DNA of 64,000 nucleotides from assembly GCA_013368315.1 (NCBI GenBank), contig JAACJM010000081.1:282160-346159 (forward strand), in the 5' to 3' direction. Origin of the DNA: Tetrapyrgos nigripes. Its lineage: Eukaryota > Basidiomycota > Agaricomycetes > Agaricales > Campanellaceae. Position 1 is the first letter of the stretch, and the number at the start of each line of letters is the position of its first letter. Positions 32,230 to 43,127 of the stretch are shown here, in pieces. The notes below the pieces were generated by a model. It was not told the origin of the DNA. It made no database searches and was given only the letters and a program-made list of their open reading frames with translations. Made by a program: the position numbers and the translations under genes.

Positions 32230-34416
32230 TTGAACAGACTCTCTTACACCCACCTCACAAACAGACCCACACTGGCTCTTAACTTCGAACCCCTTCTTAA
32301 CAACCTACGAACTCGACCCCCACCCTTATATCCTTTCCCCATCGAAGAATCAAAACACTTCGTAAACTACCTAGAAGAACTCAAAACAACAGTACGTGAA
32401 CACGCTGTCGCATTCGATGACCATTGGATTATACTCAACAAGAGATCGTGGACCCCAGGTGAAGTGATCGTCTCCGAGTACCTCCGAATAAAGATATCAC
32501 CTGAAAACACTTCCCCACACTACGTTGCAATTGCAGATACGTGCTACCTCGTTCAACTAGGAGACACAACCCTTTCGTATTGGTTCAGTCACACCGACTA
32601 CGAAGATAGCGACATCTCCGAATTCTGTCAAGAGGAATACCACGAATATCTCCAGACTCAAATCCCTAGAGTAACCAACTATTATAGATCGTTGGTCTCT
32701 TGGGAAGACATCTCAGGAGAACAGTGGGACCATCTATTCCCAGAAACCGAAGACGAGTGAATGAGCGAAAGTGGAATTCCCAGAACTACTAGATCTCGCA
32801 CAGCCTCACAAGTTCCCAGCCGCACTTCCTCTCCCCACATCATTTGTCTTCGACGACCTCACGCACACTTCCCCCGAATCCAACAAGATTGCTACTTCTC
32901 ACACAAAAACCGGTGGGAGTTTTGCACAACCCATCCGTGTCCCAACTGACTCTCCGTAAACAACTGACCCCTTTCAATTGAAGAACAGACAGTTGGTATC
33001 GAACCAGTCTTACTCTTCCAATCACTCCCATCAGAACCAACCACAGAAAACCTGAACCCTCCTACAACTCCATCACCAACTCCTTCTCACGAATCAAACC
33101 CAAACAACGAACCTCCCCCGGAACCCCAAACCCCTCTCAACAGATCCCCGATGGACAGTACTCCTAGTGCAGTCCAAGAACCTATCTCAGTCAATCCCTC
33201 ACTCCCAATCGACTTCCACTCCATTCACGCCGCCCTCAGAATGTCTGAAAACCCTGCCTCAGCCACAGCCGCTGCGGGAGGAACCCAAGCTCCCCAAGAC
33301 GCCGCACCACCCAACGACGACGCTCAGGACGCTCAGTCCTTGGTCTTTCCTAATATGACTACCAAGGAACGAGGAGTAAAGCCAGAGAAGTTCACAGGAG
33401 ACCGGAACCAAACAAAGGATTGGATGGCCGAATTTAACAACTACCTCCGGCTCAACGATCAAGTCTACCCCACGGAAGAGGAGAAGATATCATTCTTCCT
33501 CACGTTGTTCTCAGGGGAAGAAGTGAAACGATGGGCTCATAACATGATGGTAAAGGTGTTCGAGAAGGAAGATGACTTCAGTGACAGCGACGAAGAATAT
33601 ACAAGCACTGATGAAGATTCCTCCGCCTCGAAACCAAAAACGAAAGGAAAATCCTGGACTCTATGCGAAGTAAAGCGAGAACTCCTACGGGATTTCAAAC
33701 CCTCAGCTCGGGAAACCCAGGCCCAAACCAAAATAGAACACATTAAAATGGAGGGAGCTCTGGCCGATATAGATAAGTACAACTCCCAATTCAAACGATA
33801 CGCTGACGATACTGGCTATAACGACAAGGCGTTAATGAAATGGTATCGAAAAGGACTCCCCCGAGGACTAGTAGATCGGATCTCCTACCTATCCACTCAA
33901 CCCAGAAATCTCGTGGCATTACAAAAAGCAGCGGTAAAACAACACATGATTTGGTTAGAAAGACAGGAAGAGAAGAACTCATGGAGTAAACCTCGAAGGG
34001 AAGAAGGACAGCCGGGGAAGGGGCCACAGGGCGTGAGAAGTGGTCGAGCAAGAAGCATGGAAGTAAATGCCTTCCAAGACAACGCCCCAGGTGCATCTTC
34101 AATTACTAAATATCCACCGAAACTGACCCCCCAAGAAAGGGAAAAGATGAGAAAGGAAGGGCGATGTTTCAGGTGCTGAGGACAGGGACATATGGGTAAC
34201 GATTGCCCTACGTTCCCTAATATGCCTCCGATCACTCCCAACAATACAACCTGGAGACCCTCCATAAAGAAAACTGCAGTCGCCATAGAGACCCCGGACC
34301 CCAAGGACAACACTACCACAGATAACATCTCAGAACTCACGGCCAGAATCGGAGCATCATCAGGAGAAGAGAAAGAGGGGCTACTAAAGAAGTTCGTAAT
34401 GGAATCGGATTTTTGA
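32230..34416 (+). pseudogene. gag: gag region of the young gypsy element, interrupted by TGA codons
   Basis: One frame runs from just after the LTR to 34416, broken only by TGA at 32758, 32947, 32965, 34177 and 34414. The upstream part (32230-32760, motifs FDDHWIILNKRSW, WFSHTDYEDSDISE) has no internal ATG and precedes the main gag domain. The main domain starts at the ATG at 33151 and contains a retrotransposon gag core (KPEKFTGDRNQTKDWMAEFN, ISFFLTLFSGEEVKRWA). The zinc knuckle CFRC.GQGHMGNDC is hit by the TGA at 34177. Gag packages element RNA in cytoplasmic particles. The split knuckle suggests this copy cannot make full-length Gag unless the stop is read through. Confidence 0.85.
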
Positions 34417-34418
34417 AT

Positions 34419-37400
34419 ACCTCTCCTGCTACGTCGTCAGGAGGAGGAACATGGACATACATACCAGTAAAACACAGGCAATACACGAGCCCTATACCCT
34501 TTCGTAAGCCATGATCCCCATCTGAATTGAGAATCACGGCAATCACTCGAAATCAACAGACCCCCTCAATAGAGCTTAAAACCGAATTGATCGGGAAAAT
34601 AACTGGACGAAAAATCGACGCAACCTCTCTGTTAGACAGTGGAGCAGAAGGAATCATCATTAATGATGCCTTCGCCCAAAAACATCATCTCAATCGCATC
34701 CCCCTGGAAAAACCATTTCCGGTTCGAAATGTTGACGGATCAGAAAACGTAATGGGATGGGTAAGACATTACACCGTTCAAAAACTACAGATTTACACCC
34801 AAGACCACCAATCTCACCACGAAGAGACCGCCGAATTTTACATCACAGATATCGGAGATCACGACATCATTTTGGGTACTGATTGGTTACGACACCACAA
34901 CCCAGAGATCGACTGGACAACATCGGAAATCAACCTAACGCGATGCCCCAGCGCTTGTACACTAGAAAAGACCCCAGTACAAACCAAAGCTAAGTCGAAA
35001 ATCTACCCTTCGAAAATAAAGGAACCTGAAATAGTCGATCCCAGAACACATCACCGAGACTACCAAGTAGTATTCAAAGACATCGTGGGTCCTCACAAAA
35101 CAATGCCACAACCCAAGGTAGTGGGATGACGTTGAACACAACGACCTAGGAAGATCCGATTACAACGGATCAACTTAAGAGCAATGCTCACCTCAGAAGA
35201 TACGACCGGACAATGGAATGTCCTGGAACAATGGAGTGAACTCGTTATGGAATATCTAGACACCCCCACCGACCCTGACGAAGGTTTGTCAGATACCAAG
35301 CTGAGTATCCGAGCTGCCTTTACCAAAGCGCAGCAAAACACTGAAAACGAATCTACGAACTCAGCGACCTCATTGCAAGAACAAATACCCGGACAATACC
35401 ATGAATACTTGTCGGTGTTCGACAAAAAGACTTCAGAACGCCTACCCCAACGAAGTGATTGGGATCATGCGATCGAACTACAAGACGGCTTCCAACCACG
35501 CGCATGTAAAACGTACCCTCTCTCCCCGAACGAACAATCCGAACTCGACTCCTTCTTGAACGAAAACCTCGAAAAAGGATACATTAAACCATCGAAATCC
35601 CCAATGGCAAGTCCCTTCTTCTTTGTTAAGAAAAAGGACGGAAAGCTACGCCCAGTACAGGATTACAGAGCGCTCAATAAGGGTACCGTGAAAAACGCAT
35701 ACCCACTACCCCTCATTCCAGAACTAATTGACAAACTCAAAAACGCATACGTGTTCAGTAAAATCGACCTACGGTGGGGATACAATAACATCCGTATCAA
35801 AGAAGGGGACGAATGGAAAGCCGCCTTCAAAACCAACCGAGGACTATTTGAACCAACGGTCATGTTTTTTGGAATAATGAACTCGCCGGCAACCTTTCAA
35901 GCGATGATGAACACTATCTTCAAGGATCTCATTGACCAAGGGAAGATCGTCGTCTATATGGATGATATTTTAATATTCACTCGTGACCTAGATGAACACT
36001 GAGAACTAGTCAGGACAGTCCTACGACAACTACGGGACAATGACCTATACGCCAAACCTGAAAAATGCGTATTCGAAGCAGACAAAGTCGACTTCTTGGG
36101 ACTGATTGTCTCTCACGACACTTTGTCGATGGACCCAGTTAAGGTAGAAGGAGTACTTAAATGGCCAACCCCCAAAACAGTAAAGGAAGTTCAGGCCTTC
36201 CTAGGATTCGGAAACTTCTACAGACGCTTCATCAAGGACTTTTCGAAAATCGCACGTCCCCTCTTCACTCTGACAAGGAAGGACAACCACTGGAACTGGG
36301 GAACAGAGGCCGAAAAAGCATTCCATTCTCTCAAAACGGCCTTCACATCCAAACCCGTTCTACTGATGCCAGATCACACAAAGCCATACCGAGTGGAAGT
36401 AGACGCATCAGACTACGCAATGGGGGGAATACTTATGCAAACCGGGGAAGACAATCGATGGCACCCAGTCGCCTACATCTCCAAATCCCTCTCAGAGACC
36501 AAACGAAACTACAACATCTACGACAAGGAACTATTGGCAATCATACGGGCACTGGAAGCATGGAGACACTATTTGGAGGGAGCCCCCCACTCTATCGAAA
36601 TCTTCACCGACCACCGGAACTTAGAATATTTCCAGACTGCCCAAAAACTCAGTCGACGACAGGCACGTTGGGCGTTATTCCTTACACGATTTGAGTTCTC
36701 CCTCCAACATAAACCCGGAAGTCTGAATAAAGCTGACCCGCTGTCTAGACGACCAGATCACAAGATTGGGACCGAGAATGACAACACCGACAGAATCCTT
36801 CTCGACCCCAAATTCTTTCGAATTCGAGCGACTAGACAAGGAACAGTAACCGCCATAGGAGACGTAGAACTACGACGGAGAATCAAGGAATGCCCCAAGA
36901 GGGACCTAGAGGTAGTAAGTGCCTTAGACGTCATCTTACGAAACGGGCCACGTTCGCTGGTGAAAAATCTACAGGAATGGAATTACGAAGATGGAATCAT
37001 CCTATTCCGAGGCAAAATCTATGTACCAGCAGACAATGACCTCCGACGGGATATTATAAAACTACACCACGACTCCCTGGCAGCAGGCCATCCCGGACGA
37101 TACAAAACTTACGAACTAGTCAGCAGAGAATTTTGGTGGCCAGGAATGTCAGTCTTCGTCAGAGACTACGTAGCTGGCTGTGCCAAATGCCAGGCGATGA
37201 AAACCAACAACCATCCAACACGGATCCCCTTGATGCCCACCGAAATTCCAGAACGCCCTTTCGGGACTATTACCACCAACTTCATCACGGACCTCCCCGA
37301 ATGTAAAGGGTTCAATACGATTCACGTCACAGTTGACAAGTCAACAAAAATGGTCATCATATCGCCGTGTACAAAAACCATTGACAGTGACGGAACGGTT

Positions 37401-38315
37401 AATCTGTTACTGGACAATACGTGGCGGCGGTACGGACTATGGGACAAAATGATATCTGACCGAGGACCGCAGTTCGCTAGCAAGGTCATGGCCGCGATCC
37501 ATGAGAAACTGGGCATAACTTCAGCCCTTAGTACCCCTTATCACCCACAGACCGACGGAGAATCGGAGCGATACAATCAAGAATTGGAACAGTTCCTACG
37601 GATCTTTTGCAATTACCGACAAGAAGACTGGGTGGATTATCTACCCTACGCTGAATTCAGTCATAACACCAGGATACATTCGGCAACAGGAAAATCCCCC
37701 TTCGAACTCCTACATGGATATCAACCACGCTTCTTCCCATCATTCAATCCAACCTCTAACCTACCGACAGTAGAGGAACGACTCGAAAACCTCAACCAAC
37801 TCAGGGACGAACTCAAAGCAAGCCTGACATCGGCCGCCGAAACGATGAAAGCACAGCATGGTAACCACTCCATGTCCTGGACAGGGTACAAGGTCGGAGA
37901 TAGGGTGCTACTCGACGGAAAAAACCTGAAGACAACAAGACCAAAAGCTAAGTTGTCCGATCGTCGTCATGGGCCATTCGAGATCATTGAAGTAATCAGC
38001 CAGGTTAACTACAAATTGAAATTACCGGCAACCTGGCGTATACACCCTGTCTTCCACGCCTCCCTATTAACGCCGTATGTCGAAGCGGACGCCCACGGAC
38101 CAAACTACCCCGAACCTCCCGCGGAATTACTAGACGCAGACGAGGAATACGATGTTGAGATGATACTAGACTCGAAACCAACCAGGAACAGAAAAGGGAC
38201 TCAATATCTCATCAAATGGTTGGATTACCCCGACTCGGAGAACACTTGGGTACCTACGTCAAACCTGACCAAGGTAAAAGACATGATCGAAGAATTCCAT
38301 CAGAAACATCCCTGA
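34419..38315 (+). pseudogene. pol: pol polyprotein of the young gypsy element, interrupted by TGA codons
   Basis: In frame -1 relative to gag. Protease motif LLDSGAEG lies at about 34629. Reverse transcriptase runs from FFFVKKKDGKLRPVQDYRAL to VVYMDDILIF (YMDD near 35957). RNase H follows (VEVDASDYAMGG). Integrase has the HHCC zinc site (HHDSLAAGHP, CAKCQ), then TTNFITDLP, ISDRGPQF and HPQTDGESERYNQE. A chromodomain closes it (YDVEMILDSKPTRN, WLDYPDSENTWVP). TGA at 34512, 35127, 35133 and 36000 interrupt the frame; no TAA, TAG or indel was seen. The first integrase catalytic Asp appears to be Asn (TTNFI where MDFI/TDFI is usual). Confidence 0.88.
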
Positions 38316-38387
38316 GCTTACCGACATTAACGGCGTCTACTGTCACGACCCAACGGACAAACTTGGCCGCCTCCCAGTACCGCGAAC

Positions 38388-39032
38388 ATGACCTCGTTAA
38401 AAAGCGACTACGTTGAACCCAGACGACAGAACGAAACTCAATCACATCCTACTAGACACCTCTTCACCCTCACACTACACTTCATCATGTCTACACCCAT
38501 CGCTATCACAGTCACAACTACCACTACAACGAAAATTGACCCGTTGACGGACAACACTGGATGCTGCAGATACGGTCAACGTTCAGGCCGGCGTTGCAGA
38601 TTAGACGAGGGGCACATGGGGAGGCACAGCAGATGTAATCAGTGCATCTGGCCAGGACACGAATCGTCGAAACGATGCAGGTTAGGGGTGGGACACTGAT
38701 CGAGATGCGCTACCTACCGGTCTAGCCTGTGACCCAACGAACAAAACAACCTAGGATGGGGGGATGCGAGCGTATGGGGAGGAAACACTCAGTTGAACTA
38801 TGTCGACGACAACACCAGGTGGGGTACAGCGAATGACAACAACGACGGATGGGGTACATGGGAAGGACTGGGATGGGAAGGACGCGAGTCAGCCCTAACG
38901 GGATGGGGTAACTTTCCCCATGACTCACCAGAAACTTGGCCGACTATAAGTGGCCTGAACAAACGAATCAAGAAGCAGTGGACGCAGCAGTGGACCAGTT
39001 GGCTTCCGAGCTCCGGTGAAAGCTCGACCTAA
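38388..39032 (+). pseudogene. Extra Cys/His-rich ORF downstream of pol, in the env position
   Basis: The same frame as pol continues after a gap and reads MSTPIAITVTTTTTTKIDPL, then two knuckle-like repeats: CRLDEGHMGRHSRCNQC and CRLGVGH.SRC. TGA codons fall at 38697 and 38730. Beyond them the frame stays open through a Trp/Asn-rich tail (DNTRWGTANDNNDGWGTWEG) to a TAA at 39030, next to the polypurine tract. No transmembrane segment or envelope-like feature is visible. A nucleic-acid-binding role is only inferred from the Cys/His pattern. Confidence 0.5.
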
Positions 39033-39045
39033 AAAGGGGGGGTAG

Positions 39046-39520
39046 TGTCATGAATCGCCTCCCGCCTCTTCCATTTCCTCTCTATTCCCTCCTACTATCT
39101 ATTCCCTTCTATTCACTGTTCTATCACCTCCCATAAACCCATAAACACTAATTATTTCTCATCATCATCTCTTAGATCTATGACTCACTTCTCCGTTTCC
39201 TTTATCTCCATGGACATTCTCACATATATACTTCTTTACTTGACTCACATTCTTATCTCCTCCAAATCCTAGGCTCCATGGATATTCTCATATATTCACT
39301 TCTTCCCTATATATATCGTAGATCTCGTAGCTAGGTTCCTTAGTCTGTTCACTTCGTCTCCACTCTGCTCTTAGCACAGTGCAGTGTCGAACATAGTCAG
39401 TTACTCGATCTCTTCTCGTCTCTATCATTCCTTCTCTATCTCCTCTTATTGTAACTCGCCGAATCTATCTTGTTCATTGTGTGACTTGGGTGGTTTTGCT
39501 AAGTGACAACGTTCTTGACA
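39046..39520 (+). repeat. 3' LTR of the young gypsy element
   Basis: 475 bp, directly after the polypurine tract and followed by the TTAAG target duplication. Confidence 0.93.
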
Positions 39521-39525
39521 TTAAG

Positions 39526-39544
39526 TGTATCAATGACCTTGACA
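39526..39544 (+). mobile_element. Right end of the split older gypsy LTR
   Basis: TGTATCAATGACCTTGACA completes the LTR begun at 31314. It is followed by CTTGAATGAACTCC, similar to the start of the internal region of the young element (CTTGAACAGACTC). Confidence 0.8.
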
Positions 39545-39659
39545 CTTGAATGAACTCCCTTACACCCACCTCACTATCTTGAGTCTTTTACTGTCTATCT
39601 ACTTGTCCCTACTCTCAATATCCTTTTCCCTTTCTGTTTCCATTCATTTATACTGCAAG

Positions 39660-40300
39660 TGTCGTACTCCTTCCCTGCAATTCGAATATGTTTTGATTGC
39701 CAGCAGACACTACTTCGAGTAGGCTGCAAACCCACTGTGTATTTTGAGTAACAGTGTAGCAACAATGGTCCTTGTCAAGAACAGGTTCAGATAGGACTGG
39801 ATGCCTCTCAGGCCACCACACAGGAGTCAAAGATGAAGTAACAGAGCAAATAGAATAGATAAGAGTGAGTAGCCACAGATGGGCCCAAGTCTACATAGTA
39901 CTGAGACAAGGCTGAGCAGTATGGATCATAGGGAGCACAAGTGGACAGACTAGAGACCTATCTACAAAGCCCTGAAGTATATATGATCAAAGGAATGAAG
40001 AGATGAAGCCTAGATCAATAGGTACTGATGGAAAGGAAGAAATAAAGGAACAATGGAAGAATCAAGGAGAAACAAGGTAGAACTATGGGGAAACAAGGAA
40101 GAACTATGGAGAAAGGAAGAACCATGGAGAAACACCTGGAAGAACTATAGAAGTGACAGGAACAAAGGAAGCAAAGCAAAGAAGAAGGAAAACAAAGAGA
40201 AACAAGATCTGGATAAGCCAAAGTACTGGAAAGAAGACTAAAAGCAAAAGAATGAAGGAAAACAGGGTTTGAAGACGAAGGCATGAAGAGATTCATGACA
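39660..40300 (-). mobile_element. Solo LTR of a third family, minus orientation
   Basis: Read on the minus strand it starts TGTCATGAATCTCTTCATGCC and ends GTACGACA. 39757-39985 matches 61778-62003 directly (phrases CAGGCCACCACACAG, GTCTACATAGTACTGAGACA, GAGCAGTATGGATCA). No clear flanking duplication. It interrupts the internal region of the older gypsy element. Confidence 0.75.
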
Positions 40301-40309
40301 GTCCTCCCT

Positions 40310-41600
40310 TTCATGTATTCTTTTCATCCTGCCTACCCCATTCTCTCAGATTCGCTTCGAACTGCCTGAGAGCCCACCTGACTATGAACAACCTCCTCTT
40401 CCCCTTCCACTCAATCTACCACACACCGAGTACTGGTGTAGCCACGCAGAAGGCATCTGAGCAGATCCTTGGAGCTACAATCGAAACTTCATCTGCACAC
40501 ATCGTTGGGTTTGGAAATTGGAACCAGGTGACATAATCCTCTCTGTCTACTCATACATATGAGTCACCCTTAACCTCAATACTGAGGAAACTGTTGTTAG
40601 GATTACAGGACCTCTGTTCTTCAAAGAATACAACACACCTACAGGACCTCCGTTCCTTACAGAATACGGCACACCTTCCTCCTTCATCTTTGAATCTTTG
40701 TTCTAATTTAAAGGGCAGAAGAGAAGGCCCTAAGAGATTGTAGAAACAGTATATGACAAGTTGACAAACAGAATCTGCAGACCCAACTCTTCCCTGTGCA
40801 GACCATTTGCACACCTATTGGCCCAGATCAAAACAAGATGCTTATTATATCACAGATGACGAAGAAAACCCATGGAAGTTTTGCAGTGAACTACTGTGTC
40901 TTAATAGATACAACAGACAGAGACTTGACCTCTCAATGTTTCCCTTAATCCACCATTCAAAGTTATAACTGATAATCAGGAACGGGAGATTCGAAAGGCA
41001 CATCCTATTATTGACTCTGAAACTGAACCAGATCAGGGAACATCTACCCCTACAAACACTCTTCTTTCGTACCACCTAATCCGTCTTCTGCATCAGATCT
41101 GTTACCAGATCCATCTTCTAATAATCCATCAACCCCTCCCTGAGATCCTTCTCCCAATCCATCAGAACCAAACGACCCTTCCTCTCCTACAATTCTGACT
41201 ACTGAAGGACCATCTGTAGCCCCTTGTTGTCCAAACCCCTCCCCTTCTCCAGACCCATCAGATTCAGACGATTCAGTCATGTCCAACATAGCTCCTAATG
41301 ACTCCAGTAGTACTTCTGAATGAGGAAGGAAACCCAATGCCTTCACTGGGGAACATGATGAGGCAAAGTGGTGGTTAGCTTTGTTCAATAACTACCTATG
41401 TCAGAACAAGGCCAAATACTCAACTGAGGACTCCAAAGTGTCCTTATTCCTCTTGTTCTTCACAGGAGAAAAAGGAGGAGATTGGGCTACTCAAAATATC
41501 ACAGAAAGAGAAGATGATGAGGAAAATGAGAGAGTCAGCTGAGAAGACAGACAATGGACAACTTTGAAGGGAATAAAGGACACACTGGGGGCAAGCTCAT
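40310..41600 (+). pseudogene. Degenerate gag region of the older gypsy element
   Basis: Scattered homology to the young element's gag: HRWVWKLEPGDIILSVYSYI followed by a stop (cf. DDHWIILNKRSWTPGEVIV), and then near 41325-41520 PNAFTGEHDEAKWWLALFNN, STEDSKVSLFLLFFTGEK and WATQNITEREDDEE. Many stops and shifts. The fragment ends near 41600 without pol, so the older element is truncated here. It belongs with the LTR pieces at 31314-31736 and 39526-39544. Confidence 0.75.
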
Positions 41601-41902
41601 GGGAAGCAGAGGTCTGGCTCCCGCACGGGAAGCGGACCAAGACTTCACCATCACACCAGCCGGTAATCAAACAAGTAGATCTGAACTTAGGATACTCTTA
41701 GGATACTCAAGATGTACTTAGATTCCAATAATAGAAACTAACCGATGCCTAGCAACAGATTTTGAGATCCAAGATAGTTTTCTTTCAAAGAATACAATGG
41801 TAAAAGAATACAAATGCGAGATATATATGTATGTACAACAACAATGAAAGCAAGCGTCGACAGCTAAAACAGGAAAAACAAAGGAACAACTTTAGGGAAC
41901 TA
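41601..41902. other. Spacer, no gene
   Basis: AT-rich sequence between the retrotransposon remnant and the GIY-YIG-like gene; nothing recognisable. Confidence 0.4.
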
Positions 41903-42499
41903 TCAAATGCGTGCAAGTCCTCTCGTCTCGACGATATACTTCGCCTTATCAATGGCGTCGCAAACTTCCTTCAAACCAAAGCGTGAATGCATTAGAAACT
42001 CCTCTCGATGGCGTTTGCAGCAGTCAGGACATCTCCTATCGATTTTAGTGGCGTAGCAGAGGATTTCTTGGTGCGCTTGCTTTTCTGAAGTGACGGTAAG
42101 TTCTCTCTGTTAACCGAAATGATTTGAAGACTTACCGAGAGCATAAGCTGCATGACGACTCGCAACCTTAACTAAATGCACCGGCCTAAACTGTTTAGAC
42201 GGGTGCCGGCTTCTCCACTCTCTCAATCTGAGCTTTGGGGAGCGGCCAGTTGACCCTACTTTGTATTCCAATGTCCCATTTCCCTCATTCAGCACCAGGA
42301 CATATACCCAAGAAGGCTGAAAATCTGGTGAGACATTTGGGAGTGAGACCTGGAAGATGGAATACTTGAAGACTTCATTAGTATAGACAAAGTTGACAAG
42401 AAGAAATGACATACCATGAGGTTGCTGAGCAGTGAGTTGCTGTAAGTTGAGATTGTAGAGGCTATGAGCAGAAGGCAGGAGGCGGGAAAGCTGTGACAT
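41903..42499 (-). CDS. GIY-YIG superfamily protein, DUF1766/MUG113-like
   Basis: Read on minus, the exon from 42499 to 42136 (with a possible short intron near 42414) joins 42084-41903 in phase. The fold landmarks are in order: WVYVLVL (GIY position), LEYKVGSTGRSPKLRLREW (YIG position plus conserved Arg), a helix with Glu created at the exon junction (AYALEKQAHQEI), and then CPDCCKRHREEF, the C..C...H.E pattern of the fungal DUF1766/MUG113 group. GIY-YIG domains are nuclease folds that cut DNA using the Tyr/Arg/Glu set. About 170-190 aa, close to a single-domain protein. Whether it belongs to element B (whose end is about 2.5 kb away) or to another element is unclear. Confidence 0.65.
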
Positions 42500-42619
42500 A
42501 AGCGTTTATTGTGGCGGGTCAGCACCAGCATCGGCATTTCACTCAAACGAACGGAAAACATCGATTCGAGATAATACCTTAGTTCCGACTAACAACCTTT
42601 GTGACGCCAACCGAAACTA

Positions 42620-43127
42620 TCCCCTATGTCCTCCTGTGGCTTGGATCCCGGAACGTCACATGTGACCATAACTCGTGATGTGACCATAACTCGTGATGTG
42701 ACAGTAGCTCGTGATGTGTTAGTGACTTGTGACGTGATGCAATTAAATCAGCAAAGTCGCGAATAAAAATCTGATAAAATCCAGAAAAAATCCTGATTGC
42801 TGCAGGCTGACCCTCAAAGACAATGACACGATTGGTAAGGTAGGTGGCCATGATGAAATTGTGCTCGATAACGAATGCAGTCTTTTTTTTTGGCGTGAAG
42901 AATGGAATTGCACGTGAAGACAGTAGATCACCGTTTGATGACCTTGCTAGCTGTATTGGAATATGTATGATCAACATTCAGAATCACAAAAGTACTTGAG
43001 GATCTCTTGCCAACCGGGAGGGTCCTGTAAAAAATATTGATGTAGCTTTTCAGGAAAAGAGAAACAGGCAGCATACCTCGTAACGACCGAGGCTTTAATT
43101 TTCCAGCCAGAATCCTGATTGCGGTAC
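42620..43127 (-). pseudogene. Chimeric fragment of the ribosome-recycling ATPase gene RLI1/ABCE1
   Basis: Two non-adjacent parts of the ABC ATPase RLI1 lie together on the minus strand. First, at about 43127-43000, RILAGKLKP, then after a GTATG..CAG intron DPPGWQEILKYF (region after the first P-loop). Second, at about 42955-42790, ASKVIKR, then KKTAFVIEHNFIMATYLTNR and VIVFEGQPA (C-terminal end of the second ATPase domain), possibly with VTFRDP near 42655. Everything between is missing. A nine-A run breaks the frame before KTAF. Introns are kept, so this is a copied or deleted genomic fragment, not a processed copy. The intact gene must be elsewhere. Confidence 0.72.
42661..42738 (+). repeat. 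Short minisatellite, about 18-20 bp unit
   Basis: Four variants of GTGACCATAACTCGTGAT in tandem. It interrupts the tail of the RLI1 fragment. Confidence 0.85.

Larger units (their letters stand above)
31737..39520 (+). mobile_element. Young chromodomain Ty3/gypsy LTR retrotransposon, 7.8 kb
   Basis: LTRs at 31737-32228 and 39046-39520 start TGTCA and end TGACA. Apart from a 20-bp tandem duplication present only in the 5' copy, they differ at about eight positions, mostly transitions. A 5-bp duplication flanks the element, and a purine run (AAAAAGGGGGGG, 39031-39042) is the polypurine tract. Order: gag, protease, reverse transcriptase, RNase H, integrase, chromodomain, extra Cys/His ORF. Gag is in one frame and pol in another (a -1 step). 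All internal stops are TGA. Confidence 0.95.

Noticed and set aside
33259..34340. Minus-strand open frames opposite gag
   Set aside because: They are the antisense of a recognised gag domain, with no splice logic or domain of their own.
32230..38315. UGA recoding (selenocysteine or alternative code) in the gypsy element
   Set aside because: Intact genes in the window, such as the large gene of element B and the four-exon gene at 4552, use TGA as a normal stop; deamination explains the pattern more simply.
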